A stretch of 64,000 bases of DNA from Pseudomonadota bacterium (GTDB lineage: Bacteria; Pseudomonadota; Gammaproteobacteria; Burkholderiales; Gallionellaceae). The number at the start of each line of letters is the position of its first letter. Position 1 is the first letter of the stretch. The DNA lies in contig JAJXUI010000004.1 in NCBI GenBank assembly GCA_021782995.1, forward strand, positions 41,556 to 105,555. Reading direction: 5' to 3'. Positions 9,759-17,801 of this stretch are shown here, in pieces. The notes under the pieces are model-generated. The model was given only the letters and a program-made list of their open reading frames with translations, was not told where the DNA came from and searched no databases. A program made the translations under genes and the position numbers.

Positions 9759-9909
9759 TAAAACACCCTCAGTCTGATTGGAATCGTTGCGAGCAAAGGA
9801 AAATCAGGCTCAAGCGGAGCCCAGACGCCGGAGCGTATGTGGAAATACATGAGGATGGCGCGCAGCGCATGCGCCAAGGTTTCCCAGCGCAGTAGAGTGT
9901 AACGGACTG
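9759..9909. other. Structured intergenic spacer between convergent genes
   Basis: GC-rich 151-base spacer without a convincing ORF. It contains a 6-bp hairpin, TGGCGC at 9856-9861 with GCGCCA at 9871-9876. No T-run terminator is evident. A degenerate repeat or small RNA is possible, but only composition and this stem are seen. Confidence 0.25.
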
Positions 9910-11271
9910 CTAGAAGCGGAGGCCGAGCTGGAATGCGCCCGCCAGCTCATGCTCATTGCCTGAGAGGGAGACATCGGCATGCAGGCCAAACGGCGAGAAG
10001 CCTATCCCGGCTGAAACGACATTGCGTGAACTGTCCACCAGATCTACCCGCCAGCCTGCGCGCAACTGGCCGAAATAGCGAGCACTCAGTTCACCGCCCA
10101 TCGAGATGTACTGGGTATAGTTTTCAAAACCTGCAGGATCATTTCGATACAAATCCATATCCATCGCCACGGATGACCATGAGTTGGTATAGGAAATGCC
10201 GGCGCGGGTTTGCGGAACCAGTCGCAGCGATTCACCAGTGGATACCGGTGTCAGTCCAGGTGCCGGGGCGCGCTTGAAATACAGGAAATATGGAATCACA
10301 TTTTTCACGACCAGTCCGGCCCGCCAGCCGTCACGGAAATTTTTTACGGTACCGACATCGAGATTGAGCAGGCTGTACTGCGCCATATAGTCAGAGGAAT
10401 TGAAACTCGAAAGCCCGGGGGAATTGATGCCGACAGGGATGTCGTACAGCTTCGCATTGATGATCTTCGGCGTAATGCCGAAGGCGATACGGTTGCGCCG
10501 GGTAATCATGAATTCGCGCGAGAGGGCAAAGCCTGCTTCTCCCAGCACCACCCCGCGGGAGACGACAGTGGACTGCAAGGAATTCTGGTCGAATGCCGGC
10601 GTGCCGCAAGCCTGAATGGCAGCAGCAGCGGCTACCGGGTCAGGATTCGCAGCGGCATTGCTGATGCAGGTCGCCTGAGTCGAAAGGTTTGAAATCAGCG
10701 TAGCGTCCTTGTACTGGAACACGGCACCACTGGACATCGTGCCATTGGCAAAAAAAGCCAGCCCATAATTGCGGTTGGGAAAGCCGATCACGGTGGATAC
10801 CCCGGCATCGAATGCCAGCGGCTTGTTGTTCAGCGTATCCAGTTTGGCAGAAAGCGTATTGAGATCGGTCGCCACGATACCCGCATTGGTTCCTACCACG
10901 GCAATATTGCCCGAGGTGGGCGTGGTGGTGGCAGTGGTAATGGCAGTATTCAGGTTGCTGACCGATGTGGTCAGGGTGTCGACATAATTACCATTCTGAA
11001 AATTGTTGATGCTGCCGATCAGGTCTTTCTGGTCAGCAACACGAAAGCCGATGGTAGGAATCGTGATGGAAAAGTCATCGGCATAGCGGGTAACCGATAG
11101 CAGTGCAGGATTGAACAGGGGTGCGGCAGCCGCATCTGCAATTGCCACACCCGCGCCACCCATCGCCATCGAGCGTGGATCGAGAAAGCTGAACGGCAGG
11201 GCGCCAGCCTGCTGGCTTGTCGCCAGCAGCAGGCATGTCAAACCAAGGCTGCGCTGTAGTCGTCTGTTCAT
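9910..11271 (-). CDS. TraF-like (PF13729-type) outer-membrane beta-barrel protein, paralogue 2
   Basis: A 453-residue protein with an N-terminal signal peptide (cleavage after QQAGA, about residue 24). The next segment, SMAMGGAGVAIADAAAAPLF followed by NPALLS, is the hallmark of PF13729, named conjugal transfer protein TraF but related to FadL/OmpP1-type barrels. The C-terminus ends AFQLGLRF, with the terminal Phe expected of outer-membrane barrels. It shares the same layout throughout with the gene immediately upstream, so the pair is a tandem duplication. No conjugation genes are nearby, so the TraF name should not be read as function. An outer-membrane channel or adhesin-like role is possible. 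Confidence 0.78.
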   Translation of the reverse strand: MNRRLQRSLGLTCLLLATSQQAGALPFSFLDPRSMAMGGAGVAIADAAAAPLFNPALLSVTRYADDFSITIPTIGFRVADQKDLIGSINNFQNGNYVDTLTTSVSNLNTAITTATTTPTSGNIAVVGTNAGIVATDLNTLSAKLDTLNNKPLAFDAGVSTVIGFPNRNYGLAFFANGTMSSGAVFQYKDATLISNLSTQATCISNAAANPDPVAAAAAIQACGTPAFDQNSLQSTVVSRGVVLGEAGFALSREFMITRRNRIAFGITPKIINAKLYDIPVGINSPGLSSFNSSDYMAQYSLLNLDVGTVKNFRDGWRAGLVVKNVIPYFLYFKRAPAPGLTPVSTGESLRLVPQTRAGISYTNSWSSVAMDMDLYRNDPAGFENYTQYISMGGELSARYFGQLRAGWRVDLVDSSRNVVSAGIGFSPFGLHADVSLSGNEHELAGAFQLGLRF

Positions 11272-11340
11272 GTATGGTGTGTGATGTCAAACAGGGGCAT
11301 CTGTTCATTTATCGGCAGATGCCGGTAAAACTTTAGTGAA

Positions 11341-11359
11341 AATATAATATTTAAATCAA
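11341..11359 (-). repeat. AT-rich boundary motif, copy C
   Basis: On the minus strand this reads TTGATTTAAATATTATATT. It lies between the terminator of the upstream TraF-like gene and the start of the second one, so it may sit in the promoter of paralogue 2. Confidence 0.35.
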
Positions 11360-11365
11360 TACGTT

Positions 11366-11406
11366 ACAAATAAAATAAAAAACCCCTGCGTTGAAGCACA
11401 GGGGTT
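11366..11406 (-). terminator. Rho-independent terminator of TraF-like paralogue 1
   Basis: Minus-strand stem AACCCCTGTG / CGCAGGGGTT (10 bp, one GU) with loop CTTCAA, followed by TTTTATTTTATTTG. It starts about 40 bases after the stop of the upstream paralogue and separates transcription of the two copies. Confidence 0.9.
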
Positions 11407-11446
11407 CCGATTACCTGCAAACGCAGGCAGATTTGACGGGCAGCGC

Positions 11447-12775
11447 TTAGAAGTGCATGCCGAGCTGGAACGAGCCACCCACTTCATCACTATTGCCAGC
11501 CACGGCGACATCGGCATGCACCACGCCCATGATGGCAAAGCCCAAGCCGGCAGAGGCGATGTTGCGAGCGCTATCTACCAGGTTCATGCGGTAGCCGGCG
11601 CGCAGCTGCAGCCAGCCCCATGCGTCCAGCTCGCCACCCAGCGCCAGATATTGAGAGGCTTGTTCAAAACCAGCCGGGTCATTTTTGGTCAGATCCAGAT
11701 CCACACCCACGGTAGACCAGCTGGTGCTGTGTGATACACCAAAGCGTGCCTGTGGTTTCAACTGCAGCTGGGAACCTGTGGCAACAGGGGTGGTACCAGG
11801 TGTGGTAGCACGCTTGAAATCCAGTGTTTGCGGAATCACGTTCTTGATCACAATGCCGGTACGCCAGCCGGTGTCATCGTAAGCCTTTGCGGCACCGATA
11901 TCGAAGTTGGCAAAGCTGTACTCGGCCAGATAATCAGCCCCTGTGACATTGTTCTGGTTGGTGTCGCTGGCCTTGAGCTGCACGTCATACAGCTGGGCCT
12001 TGACGACTTTGGGCGTAATCGCCAGTGCCATCTTGCTGTCGGCAATCTCGAATTCGTGCGACATCGCAACACCCATTTCTCCCAGTGCTACACCCTGGAA
12101 GTGCACACCGGATTTCAGGTCGGTGGTGCTGGTGTTTTTAAGCGCGGTACATGCAGTGCTGTTCAGGTTATTGTTACCGATGTCTGTACTGCATGTAGAA
12201 GCATTCGAAGTCCAGGTATTCAATGTACTTGCATCTTCGTAATTGAAAACACCACCCATCGTCACCTGGGCATTTGCATAAAAGGACAGGCCAAGTGATT
12301 TGCCGGGTATGCTGGCAATGGCTGCAGCACCACCATCAACCGCGATGGGGCGCCCGCTCAGTGTTGTAAACTGGCTGGACAGACTGCTGATATCTGAAGA
12401 AATTCTGGATGCTGCGGTGGAAGCGGCACTTTGATTATTGGTGTTGATCGCGTTATTAAGATCGGTAATGTGCGTATTCAGTGTGCCGATGGTATCGGTA
12501 GACTGGAAAGTATCCAGTGCATCACGCAACTTGGTCGGGTCGGAGAGCTGAACGCCTACGGTCGGCAGGATCAGGGAGAAATCATCTTCCGGCTTGCTCA
12601 CGGAAAGCAGCGCCGGGTTGAACAGCGGCGCTGCATCAGGCGAGCCGACTGCTACACCGACGCCGCCCATCGCCATCGAGCGCGTCTCGAAGCTGGCAAA
12701 TGGAATGGCACTGGCCATCCCGGAAGCGGCAAACAAAGCACTGGCGAGCGCCAGTCTGGAATAACGGTATTTCAT
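11447..12775 (-). CDS. TraF-like (PF13729-type) outer-membrane beta-barrel protein, paralogue 1
   Basis: 442 residues from the chosen ATG. An in-frame start 31 codons upstream exists, but the ATG at 12775 is preceded by GGGAGA at good spacing and opens a proper signal peptide (MKYRYSRLALASALF, cleavage near GMASA). The mature protein begins IPFASFETRSMAMGGVGVAV, then NPALLSV, the PF13729 signature, and ends SFQLGMHF. Strong similarity to the adjacent downstream gene in the N-terminal, central (GITPK/AITPK, VVK) and C-terminal blocks shows duplication. Residues about 90-200 are Ser/Thr/Asn-rich and differ most between copies. It has its own terminator. Outer-membrane location is inferred. Confidence 0.8.
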   Translation of the reverse strand: MKYRYSRLALASALFAASGMASAIPFASFETRSMAMGGVGVAVGSPDAAPLFNPALLSVSKPEDDFSLILPTVGVQLSDPTKLRDALDTFQSTDTIGTLNTHITDLNNAINTNNQSAASTAASRISSDISSLSSQFTTLSGRPIAVDGGAAAIASIPGKSLGLSFYANAQVTMGGVFNYEDASTLNTWTSNASTCSTDIGNNNLNSTACTALKNTSTTDLKSGVHFQGVALGEMGVAMSHEFEIADSKMALAITPKVVKAQLYDVQLKASDTNQNNVTGADYLAEYSFANFDIGAAKAYDDTGWRTGIVIKNVIPQTLDFKRATTPGTTPVATGSQLQLKPQARFGVSHSTSWSTVGVDLDLTKNDPAGFEQASQYLALGGELDAWGWLQLRAGYRMNLVDSARNIASAGLGFAIMGVVHADVAVAGNSDEVGGSFQLGMHF

Positions 12776-12843
12776 GATTTCTCCCTTGAAGATAATAGAG
12801 TTGATGCCAAAGCTACATTTTAGATGTGTACATAGAATGCATA

Positions 12844-12883
12844 CAGCCGACTTTTGGGTCAATTGCAACCCGATGGACGGCTG
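12844..12883. repeat. Nested symmetric inverted repeat upstream of TraF-like gene
   Basis: CAGCCG-N6-GGGT-N8-ACCC-N6-CGGCTG, perfectly symmetric about 12863.5, lying 69-108 bases upstream of the TraF-like paralogue 1 start. The spacing symmetry suggests an operator for a dimeric regulator or a cruciform; the regulator is unknown. Confidence 0.45.
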
Positions 12884-13030
12884 AAGCAGTGATACTGATA
12901 TGTTTGAGATGTATATGTAGATTGTCAGTTGTTGAAGTATTGCACGGAAGTGAATTTATTAATTATTCCGGCACCACATTCGTACTGCGATAACTACATA
13001 ACATGATGAGTATTATATGATATTCTGGAA

Positions 13031-14434
13031 TCAATCTTTTCCTGCATCGAGTCCAAGCTCCTGGATTTTTCGTGTCAGGGTATTGCGCCCCATGCCCAGC
13101 AGATTAGCGGCTTCAATGCGGCGTCCGCCAGTGTGTTCAAGCGCCTGGTTGATCAGGGTGCTTTCAAACTGCTGGCTCAGCGTATCAAGTATGTTGTGAT
13201 CACCGCGTTGCAATGCGAGCGCTACCTGCTGTTTCAGCACACTGCGCCAGTCACCCGCAGTCATCACTGGCTGCAGGGTGCTGACTTCGCGCCACTCCGG
13301 CGGCAGGTCTGCAATCTCGATCTGCTGTGTCGGTGTCATCACGGTCAGCCAGTGGCACAGATTTTCCAGCTGCCGCACATTACCGGGTATGTCTTGCGCA
13401 GAAAGATAATTCAGTGCGGCTTCACTGATGGTTTTGGGGGTGACATTGAGTTCCTTCGCACTCTTCTGCAGGAAGTGCTTGGCCAGCAGCGGTATGTCTT
13501 CGCGCCGTTCACGCAACGGTGGCAAGCGCAAGCGGATCACATTCAGGCGATGGAACAGGTCTTCGCGGAACAGTCCCTGCTTTACCCGGTCTTCAAGATT
13601 CTGGTGCGTCGCAGCAATGATGCGCACATTGGCCTTGATCGGTTGATGCCCGCCCACACGGTAGTAATTGCCATCTGACAGCACCCGCAACAAGCGGGTC
13701 TGCAATTCCGGTGGCATGTCGCCGATCTCATCGAGAAACAGGGTGCCGCCTTCCGCCTGTTCGAAGCGGCCGCGACGCGTGGTCTGTGCGCCGGTAAAGG
13801 CGCCACGCTCATGGCCGAACAGCTCGGATTCCAGCAAGTCCTTCGGTATCGCTGCGGTATTGATCGCGATAAAGGGCTGGTCTGCACGCGGGCTATGGCG
13901 ATGCAGTGCATGCGCGACCAGTTCCTTGCCGGAGCCAGATTCACCCGTGATCAAAACCGTCGCGTTGGATTGTGCAAGCCTGCCGATTGCGCGAAACACT
14001 TCCTGCATCGCGGGTGCCTGGCCGAGAATGTCGGGTGAAATCGAGGCTTCCTCTGCTGGCGTATGCGAGCGTTGGCTCTGTGTCAATGCCCGGCGTACAA
14101 GGTCTACAGCGTGGTCGATATCAAACGGCTTGGGCAGGTATTCGAACGCGCCGCCCTGGAAGGAAGCCACAGCGCTTTCCAGGTCGGAATAGGCTGTCAT
14201 GATGATGACAGGCAGATAGGGGAGCTTGTCATGCAGCAGCTGCAGCAGATCCAGCCCGGAACGACCTGGCATGCGGATATCGCTGATCACGATCTGTGGT
14301 GAATCATGCTTCAGGTCATCCATTGCCTCTTCCGCGGAAGAGAAGCTCTTGAAATCGATACCTTCACGTTCCAGCGCCTTTTCCAGCACCCAGCGTATCG
14401 ATCGGTCATCATCAATAATCCAGACAGGTTTCAT
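13031..14434 (-). CDS. ntrC: Nitrogen regulation response regulator NtrC
   Basis: A sigma-54-dependent activator of 467 residues. Receiver domain 1-120 (IIDDDRSIRWVLEKALE; acceptor Asp in ISDIRMPGRSGL), AAA+ domain about 140-380 (Walker A GESGSGKE, GAFTGA sigma-54 contact loop, Walker B TLFLDEIGDM) and a Fis-type HTH at the C-terminus (EAANLLGMGRNTLTRKIQEL). Phosphorylated by NtrB under nitrogen limitation, it activates glnA and other genes. The gene is 35 bases downstream of ntrB. Matching binding sites lie ahead of glnA in this same window, so target and regulator are linked. Confidence 0.96.
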   Translation of the reverse strand: MKPVWIIDDDRSIRWVLEKALEREGIDFKSFSSAEEAMDDLKHDSPQIVISDIRMPGRSGLDLLQLLHDKLPYLPVIIMTAYSDLESAVASFQGGAFEYLPKPFDIDHAVDLVRRALTQSQRSHTPAEEASISPDILGQAPAMQEVFRAIGRLAQSNATVLITGESGSGKELVAHALHRHSPRADQPFIAINTAAIPKDLLESELFGHERGAFTGAQTTRRGRFEQAEGGTLFLDEIGDMPPELQTRLLRVLSDGNYYRVGGHQPIKANVRIIAATHQNLEDRVKQGLFREDLFHRLNVIRLRLPPLRERREDIPLLAKHFLQKSAKELNVTPKTISEAALNYLSAQDIPGNVRQLENLCHWLTVMTPTQQIEIADLPPEWREVSTLQPVMTAGDWRSVLKQQVALALQRGDHNILDTLSQQFESTLINQALEHTGGRRIEAANLLGMGRNTLTRKIQELGLDAGKD

Positions 14435-14469
14435 GTGTTTTATCCATCAATCAAAAGTAAATTTCGCAT

Positions 14470-15522
14470 TTATGCTTCAAGAAAAGGCAGGCTCACGGTG
14501 AAGCAGGTTCGGCCGGGCTCGCTCTCAAATTCGATCGTGCCCTGGTGCTGGTTGATGAAATCCTGTGCCAGGGTCAGTCCAAGCCCATGGCCGTCTGGCC
14601 TGCCGGAAACCAACGGATAAAAAATCTTGTCCTTGAGGTGGACAGGTATGCCAGGGCCATCATCTATCACCTGAACCACAACCGAAAGCGGAAAGCGTCG
14701 CTTCATCAGGGTGAGCTGGCGAGCAACGCGGGTGCGCAGGGTAATGTGCCCCTTCCCTTGCATGGCCTGGGCGGCATTGCGCACCAGATTCAGGAAAACC
14801 TGGATCAATTGCTCCTTGTCACCGGTCAGTTCAGGCAGGCTCAGGTCATAATCGCGCTGAATGCGCAGTCCGCTGGAAATTTCTGCCAGCACCACACTGC
14901 GAACGCGCTCCAGCACTTCATGGATATTGAGTGCACTGAAATGGGGCGTATGCTGAGGCGTCAGCAATTTCTCCATCAGGGTGCGCAGCCGGTCTGCTTC
15001 CTGGATGATCACTTGGGTATATTCACGCAAGGCCGGGATATCCAGTTCGTGTTCCAGCAGTTGCGCAGCACCCCGTATGCCACCCAGCGGATTCTTGATT
15101 TCATGTGCCAGATTGCGCAACAGCAGCCGGTTTGCCTGGGTCTGGTCCAGCATCTGCTCCTCGCGCGCCAGCTTCAATGGGCGATCCATGGTGTGGAATT
15201 CCAGCAGCAAGGCCACGGAATTACCCTGCAAAGGCGTAGCAGCCAGACTCAGGTGATATTTTGCGCTACTGCCATGCGTGCCCAGCATCAGGTCATGCGT
15301 GATGTGGCAGGCATTTTCCTCCAGCGCCATCCTGATGGTATTGAATAGCTGCTCGGTATGCGTAAATGCGTGCTGTAGCGGGTGATTCAGCAGATTATTC
15401 TGGCTGAGGGCAAACAGGGTTTCTGCTGCAGGGTTGAGGTAAACGATGCGTGATTCGCCATCCAGCAGAACAATGGCAGTATGCAGTGAATCAAGGTTTG
15501 GAAATGTCAAATGGTTGGGCAT
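14470..15522 (-). CDS. ntrB: Nitrogen regulation sensor kinase NtrB
   Basis: A cytosolic histidine kinase/phosphatase of 350 residues. An N-terminal PAS domain (about 10-110) is followed by the H box LAHEIKNPLGGIRGAAQLL (His near 140), an N box (VFLNLVRNAAQAM) and the G boxes DDGPGI and GHGLGLTLA. The family senses nitrogen status through PII and controls NtrC. No membrane segment is present. It is the middle gene of the glnA-DUF4124-ntrB-ntrC series. The start is supported by the conserved N-terminus (FPNLDSLHTAIVLLD); no separate promoter could be assigned with confidence. Confidence 0.96.
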   Translation of the reverse strand: MPNHLTFPNLDSLHTAIVLLDGESRIVYLNPAAETLFALSQNNLLNHPLQHAFTHTEQLFNTIRMALEENACHITHDLMLGTHGSSAKYHLSLAATPLQGNSVALLLEFHTMDRPLKLAREEQMLDQTQANRLLLRNLAHEIKNPLGGIRGAAQLLEHELDIPALREYTQVIIQEADRLRTLMEKLLTPQHTPHFSALNIHEVLERVRSVVLAEISSGLRIQRDYDLSLPELTGDKEQLIQVFLNLVRNAAQAMQGKGHITLRTRVARQLTLMKRRFPLSVVVQVIDDGPGIPVHLKDKIFYPLVSGRPDGHGLGLTLAQDFINQHQGTIEFESEPGRTCFTVSLPFLEA

Positions 15523-15583
15523 GTGCTTTATTAAGCAGAAACTATGCCAGATTTATATTGATTGTTCTGCCGCCATTGCTCCG

Positions 15584-16063
15584 TTATTTCAGGCTGGAAA
15601 TCTCGGTTTCCAGCGCCTTGATGTTCTGTTCGTGTATCGAGACATCGTTCTGAGCGCCCTTGAGCTTGTCTGCATATTCGGCAGATCCGCGGAAGGGAAT
15701 GCCATCTTTGCCAACCACGGGAACAGGATTGTCCTCGAGATCTTTCATGCTGGCCTTTGCGCTTTCCAGCAGCTTCTGCTCGGAGCTCAGTTCATCCTGC
15801 AGAATGATGCGGCGGGTTTCATCGCGACGTTTCTGGGTTTCCCGGTCCACTCTCGGGAAGTTTTCAGGAGTAGATGACCGGTTGCCCTCTTTGCCGTTGC
15901 CATTGATGACCTGCAAGGGTTTCAGGTGAATTTTCTTGCCGCCCTTGAGCGGCTCGCTGGAATAGGTGACGTGACCATCCTTGTCGACGCGCTTGTAGAT
16001 TTCGGCTTGTGCCTGGAAAGCGAGGAACAGCCCGAATATGACAAATAGACCAGATAATTTCAT
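15584..16063 (-). CDS. Exported DUF4124 domain protein
   Basis: 159 residues from the ATG at 16063; an upstream in-frame ATG would add 12 residues and spoil the signal peptide. The signal peptide (MKLSGLFVIFGLFLAFQAQA) leads into a DUF4124 motif EIYKRVDKDGHVTYSSEPLK. The rest is charged and helical, with a predicted coiled coil at about 95-155. A DUF4124 gene between glnA and ntrB is common in betaproteobacteria. Function unknown; periplasmic location inferred. The glnA terminator lies just upstream, so it needs its own promoter or readthrough. Confidence 0.8.
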   Translation of the reverse strand: MKLSGLFVIFGLFLAFQAQAEIYKRVDKDGHVTYSSEPLKGGKKIHLKPLQVINGNGKEGNRSSTPENFPRVDRETQKRRDETRRIILQDELSSEQKLLESAKASMKDLEDNPVPVVGKDGIPFRGSAEYADKLKGAQNDVSIHEQNIKALETEISSLK

Positions 16064-16128
16064 GTAGTTGCCTGTAGACAGGCTTGCAGTATAGGTCATG
16101 CACCGTTATGTGACAAATCAGGCAGCAG

Positions 16129-16161
16129 ATAAAAAAAGAACGGGGCCTTGCGGCCCCGTTC
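16129..16161 (-). terminator. Rho-independent terminator of glnA
   Basis: Minus-strand 10-bp perfect stem GAACGGGGCC / GGCCCCGTTC with a four-base loop, followed by an uninterrupted T-run. It lies 37 bases after the glnA stop. Confidence 0.93.
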
Positions 16162-16197
16162 TGTGTTGCTACCTGAAAGTCCTTCAGATACTACACA

Positions 16198-17613
16198 TTA
16201 GATCGAGTAGTACATGTCGAATTCAACTGGATGTGTTGTCATGCGGATGCGATTCACTTCCTGCATCTTCAGGTCGATGTAGGCATCGATGAAGTCATTG
16301 GAGAATACGCCACCACGTGTCAGGAACTCGCGGTCCTTGTCCAGTGCTGCCAATGCTTCGTCCAGGGATGCGCAAACTGTCGGGATCTTTGCATCTTCTT
16401 CTGGTGGCAGGTCATACAGGTTCTTGTCTGCCGGGTCGCCTGGGTGAATCTTGTTCTGTACGCCGTCCAGACCGGCCATCATCAGCGCAGCGAACGCCAT
16501 GTATGGATTGGCTGTCGGATCGGGGAAGCGAGTCTCGATACGACGGGCTTTTTCGCCGGCAACGTGAGGAATGCGGATCGAAGCGGAGCGGTTCTTCGCA
16601 GAGTAAGCCACTTTCACTGGAGCTTCATAGTGAGGAACCAGGCGCTTGTAGGAGTTGGTGCCTGGGTTGGTGATCGCGTTCAGCGCTTTCACGTGCTTCA
16701 CGATACCGCCGATGTAGTACAGCGCGAACTCGGACAGGCCTGCATAGCCATTACCTGCGAACAGGTTCTTGCCGTCTTTCCAGATGGACTGGTGTACATG
16801 CATGCCGGATCCGTTGTCGCCAACGATAGGCTTGGGCATGAAGGTCGCTGTCTTGCCGTACTGGTGGGCCACGTTGTGCACGATGTACTTCAGGGTCTGT
16901 GTCCAGTCTGCGCGCTTGACCAGTGTGTTGAATACAGTGCCGATTTCGCACTGGCCGGCTGTAGCAACTTCGTGGTGATGCACTTCAACAGGGATGCCAA
17001 CCTGTTCGAGGGCCAGACACATTGCAGAGCGGATGTCATGCAGTGAATCCACCGGAGGCACGGGGAAGTAGCCACCTTTTACTGATGGACGATGGCCGGT
17101 GTTGCCACCTTCGAATTTTTCATTGGATGCCCATGCTGCTTCTTCGGAATTGATTTTCACGGAGCAACCGGACATGTCGATATGCCAGTTAACGGAGTCG
17201 AAGATGAAGAATTCTGGCTCAGGACCGAAGTAGGCTGTGTCGCCCAGGCCGGTGGACTTCAGGTAGGCTTCAGCGCGCTTGGCGATGGAGCGTGGGTCGC
17301 GGTCGTAGCCCTTGCCATCGGTTGGCTCGATGACGTCGCATGTCATTACCAGTGTGGCTTCGTCCATGAAAGGGTCAACATAGGCAGATGCTGCATCTGG
17401 CAGCAACAGCATGTCTGAAGCCTGAATGCCTTTCCAGCCTGCGATGGAAGAGCCGTCAAAAGCATGGCCGTCAGAGAATTTGTCTTCGCCGAAGTATTTG
17501 GCCGGTACGGAAACGTGCTGTTCCTTGCCGCGAGTGTCGGTGAAACGCAGGTCAACGAATTTGACCTCGCCGCCCTTGATGTATTTGCTTGCTTCAGCAG
17601 CAGACTTGAACAT
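16198..17613 (-). CDS. glnA: Glutamine synthetase type I
   Basis: ATP-dependent condensation of ammonium and glutamate to glutamine; dodecameric cytosolic enzyme. 471 residues, normal for GSI-beta. Landmarks are [11 protein letters not shown] near 54, the metal-binding [10 protein letters not shown] near 131, [12 protein letters not shown] near 267 and [11 protein letters not shown] near 345. The C-terminal region ([20 protein letters not shown]) should carry the adenylylation Tyr nearby, although the usual NLYDLP motif precedes it here as [10 protein letters not shown]. The ribosome site AGGAGAGG is strong. A sigma-54 promoter and two NtrC-like sites lie upstream, and a terminator lies downstream. 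Confidence 0.97.
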   Translation of the reverse strand: MFKSAAEASKYIKGGEVKFVDLRFTDTRGKEQHVSVPAKYFGEDKFSDGHAFDGSSIAGWKGIQASDMLLLPDAASAYVDPFMDEATLVMTCDVIEPTDGKGYDRDPRSIAKRAEAYLKSTGLGDTAYFGPEPEFFIFDSVNWHIDMSGCSVKINSEEAAWASNEKFEGGNTGHRPSVKGGYFPVPPVDSLHDIRSAMCLALEQVGIPVEVHHHEVATAGQCEIGTVFNTLVKRADWTQTLKYIVHNVAHQYGKTATFMPKPIVGDNGSGMHVHQSIWKDGKNLFAGNGYAGLSEFALYYIGGIVKHVKALNAITNPGTNSYKRLVPHYEAPVKVAYSAKNRSASIRIPHVAGEKARRIETRFPDPTANPYMAFAALMMAGLDGVQNKIHPGDPADKNLYDLPPEEDAKIPTVCASLDEALAALDKDREFLTRGGVFSNDFIDAYIDLKMQEVNRIRMTTHPVEFDMYYSI

Positions 17614-17675
17614 TCTTCCTCTCCTAAAGATAAATTAAAGTAATAAAAATCCGAAATGACCGGGTAATCTGTATC

Positions 17676-17692
17676 AGCACGATTCGTGCCAG
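17676..17692 (-). promoter_or_regulatory. Sigma-54 promoter of glnA
   Basis: Minus strand CTGGCACGAATCGTGCT matches the -24/-12 consensus TGGCACG-N4-TTGCW with one mismatch and exact GG-GC spacing. The predicted transcription start is near 17665, giving a leader of about 50 bases ending in AGGAGAGG. Confidence 0.85.
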
Positions 17693-17753
17693 GCTTCTAA
17701 TTGTCTGAAGCGCGCATTCTGCCATACCGTAAGGGGGAATGCTCAAAATTGTG

Positions 17754-17770
17754 CGCCCCGAACTGGTGCC
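17754..17770. promoter_or_regulatory. NtrC-like binding site, proximal
   Basis: CGCCCCGAACTGGTGCC matches 11 of 17 positions of the palindromic NtrC site TGCACC-N5-GGTGCA. Its centre is about 97 bases upstream of the predicted start and 31 bases from the distal site. Confidence 0.6.
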
Positions 17771-17784
17771 GTTCAATAAGTGTG

Positions 17785-17801
17785 CGCACTACTTTGGTGC
17801 A
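17785..17801. promoter_or_regulatory. NtrC-like binding site, distal
   Basis: CGCACTACTTTGGTGCA closely matches the NtrC palindrome, with its centre about 128 bases upstream of the predicted glnA start. It overlaps the last codons and stop of the neighbouring cation exporter gene. Two sites three helical turns apart copy the enteric glnA enhancer layout. Confidence 0.7.

Noticed and set aside
9910..12775. Conjugative element suggested by two TraF-like genes
   Set aside because: No relaxase, coupling protein, pilus or other Tra genes nearby; PF13729 is a barrel family with a misleading name.
15534..15550. Sigma-54-like box TGGCATAGTTTCTGCT just upstream of ntrB
   Set aside because: Good match, but the predicted transcription start would fall on the ntrB start codon, giving no leader; likely chance.
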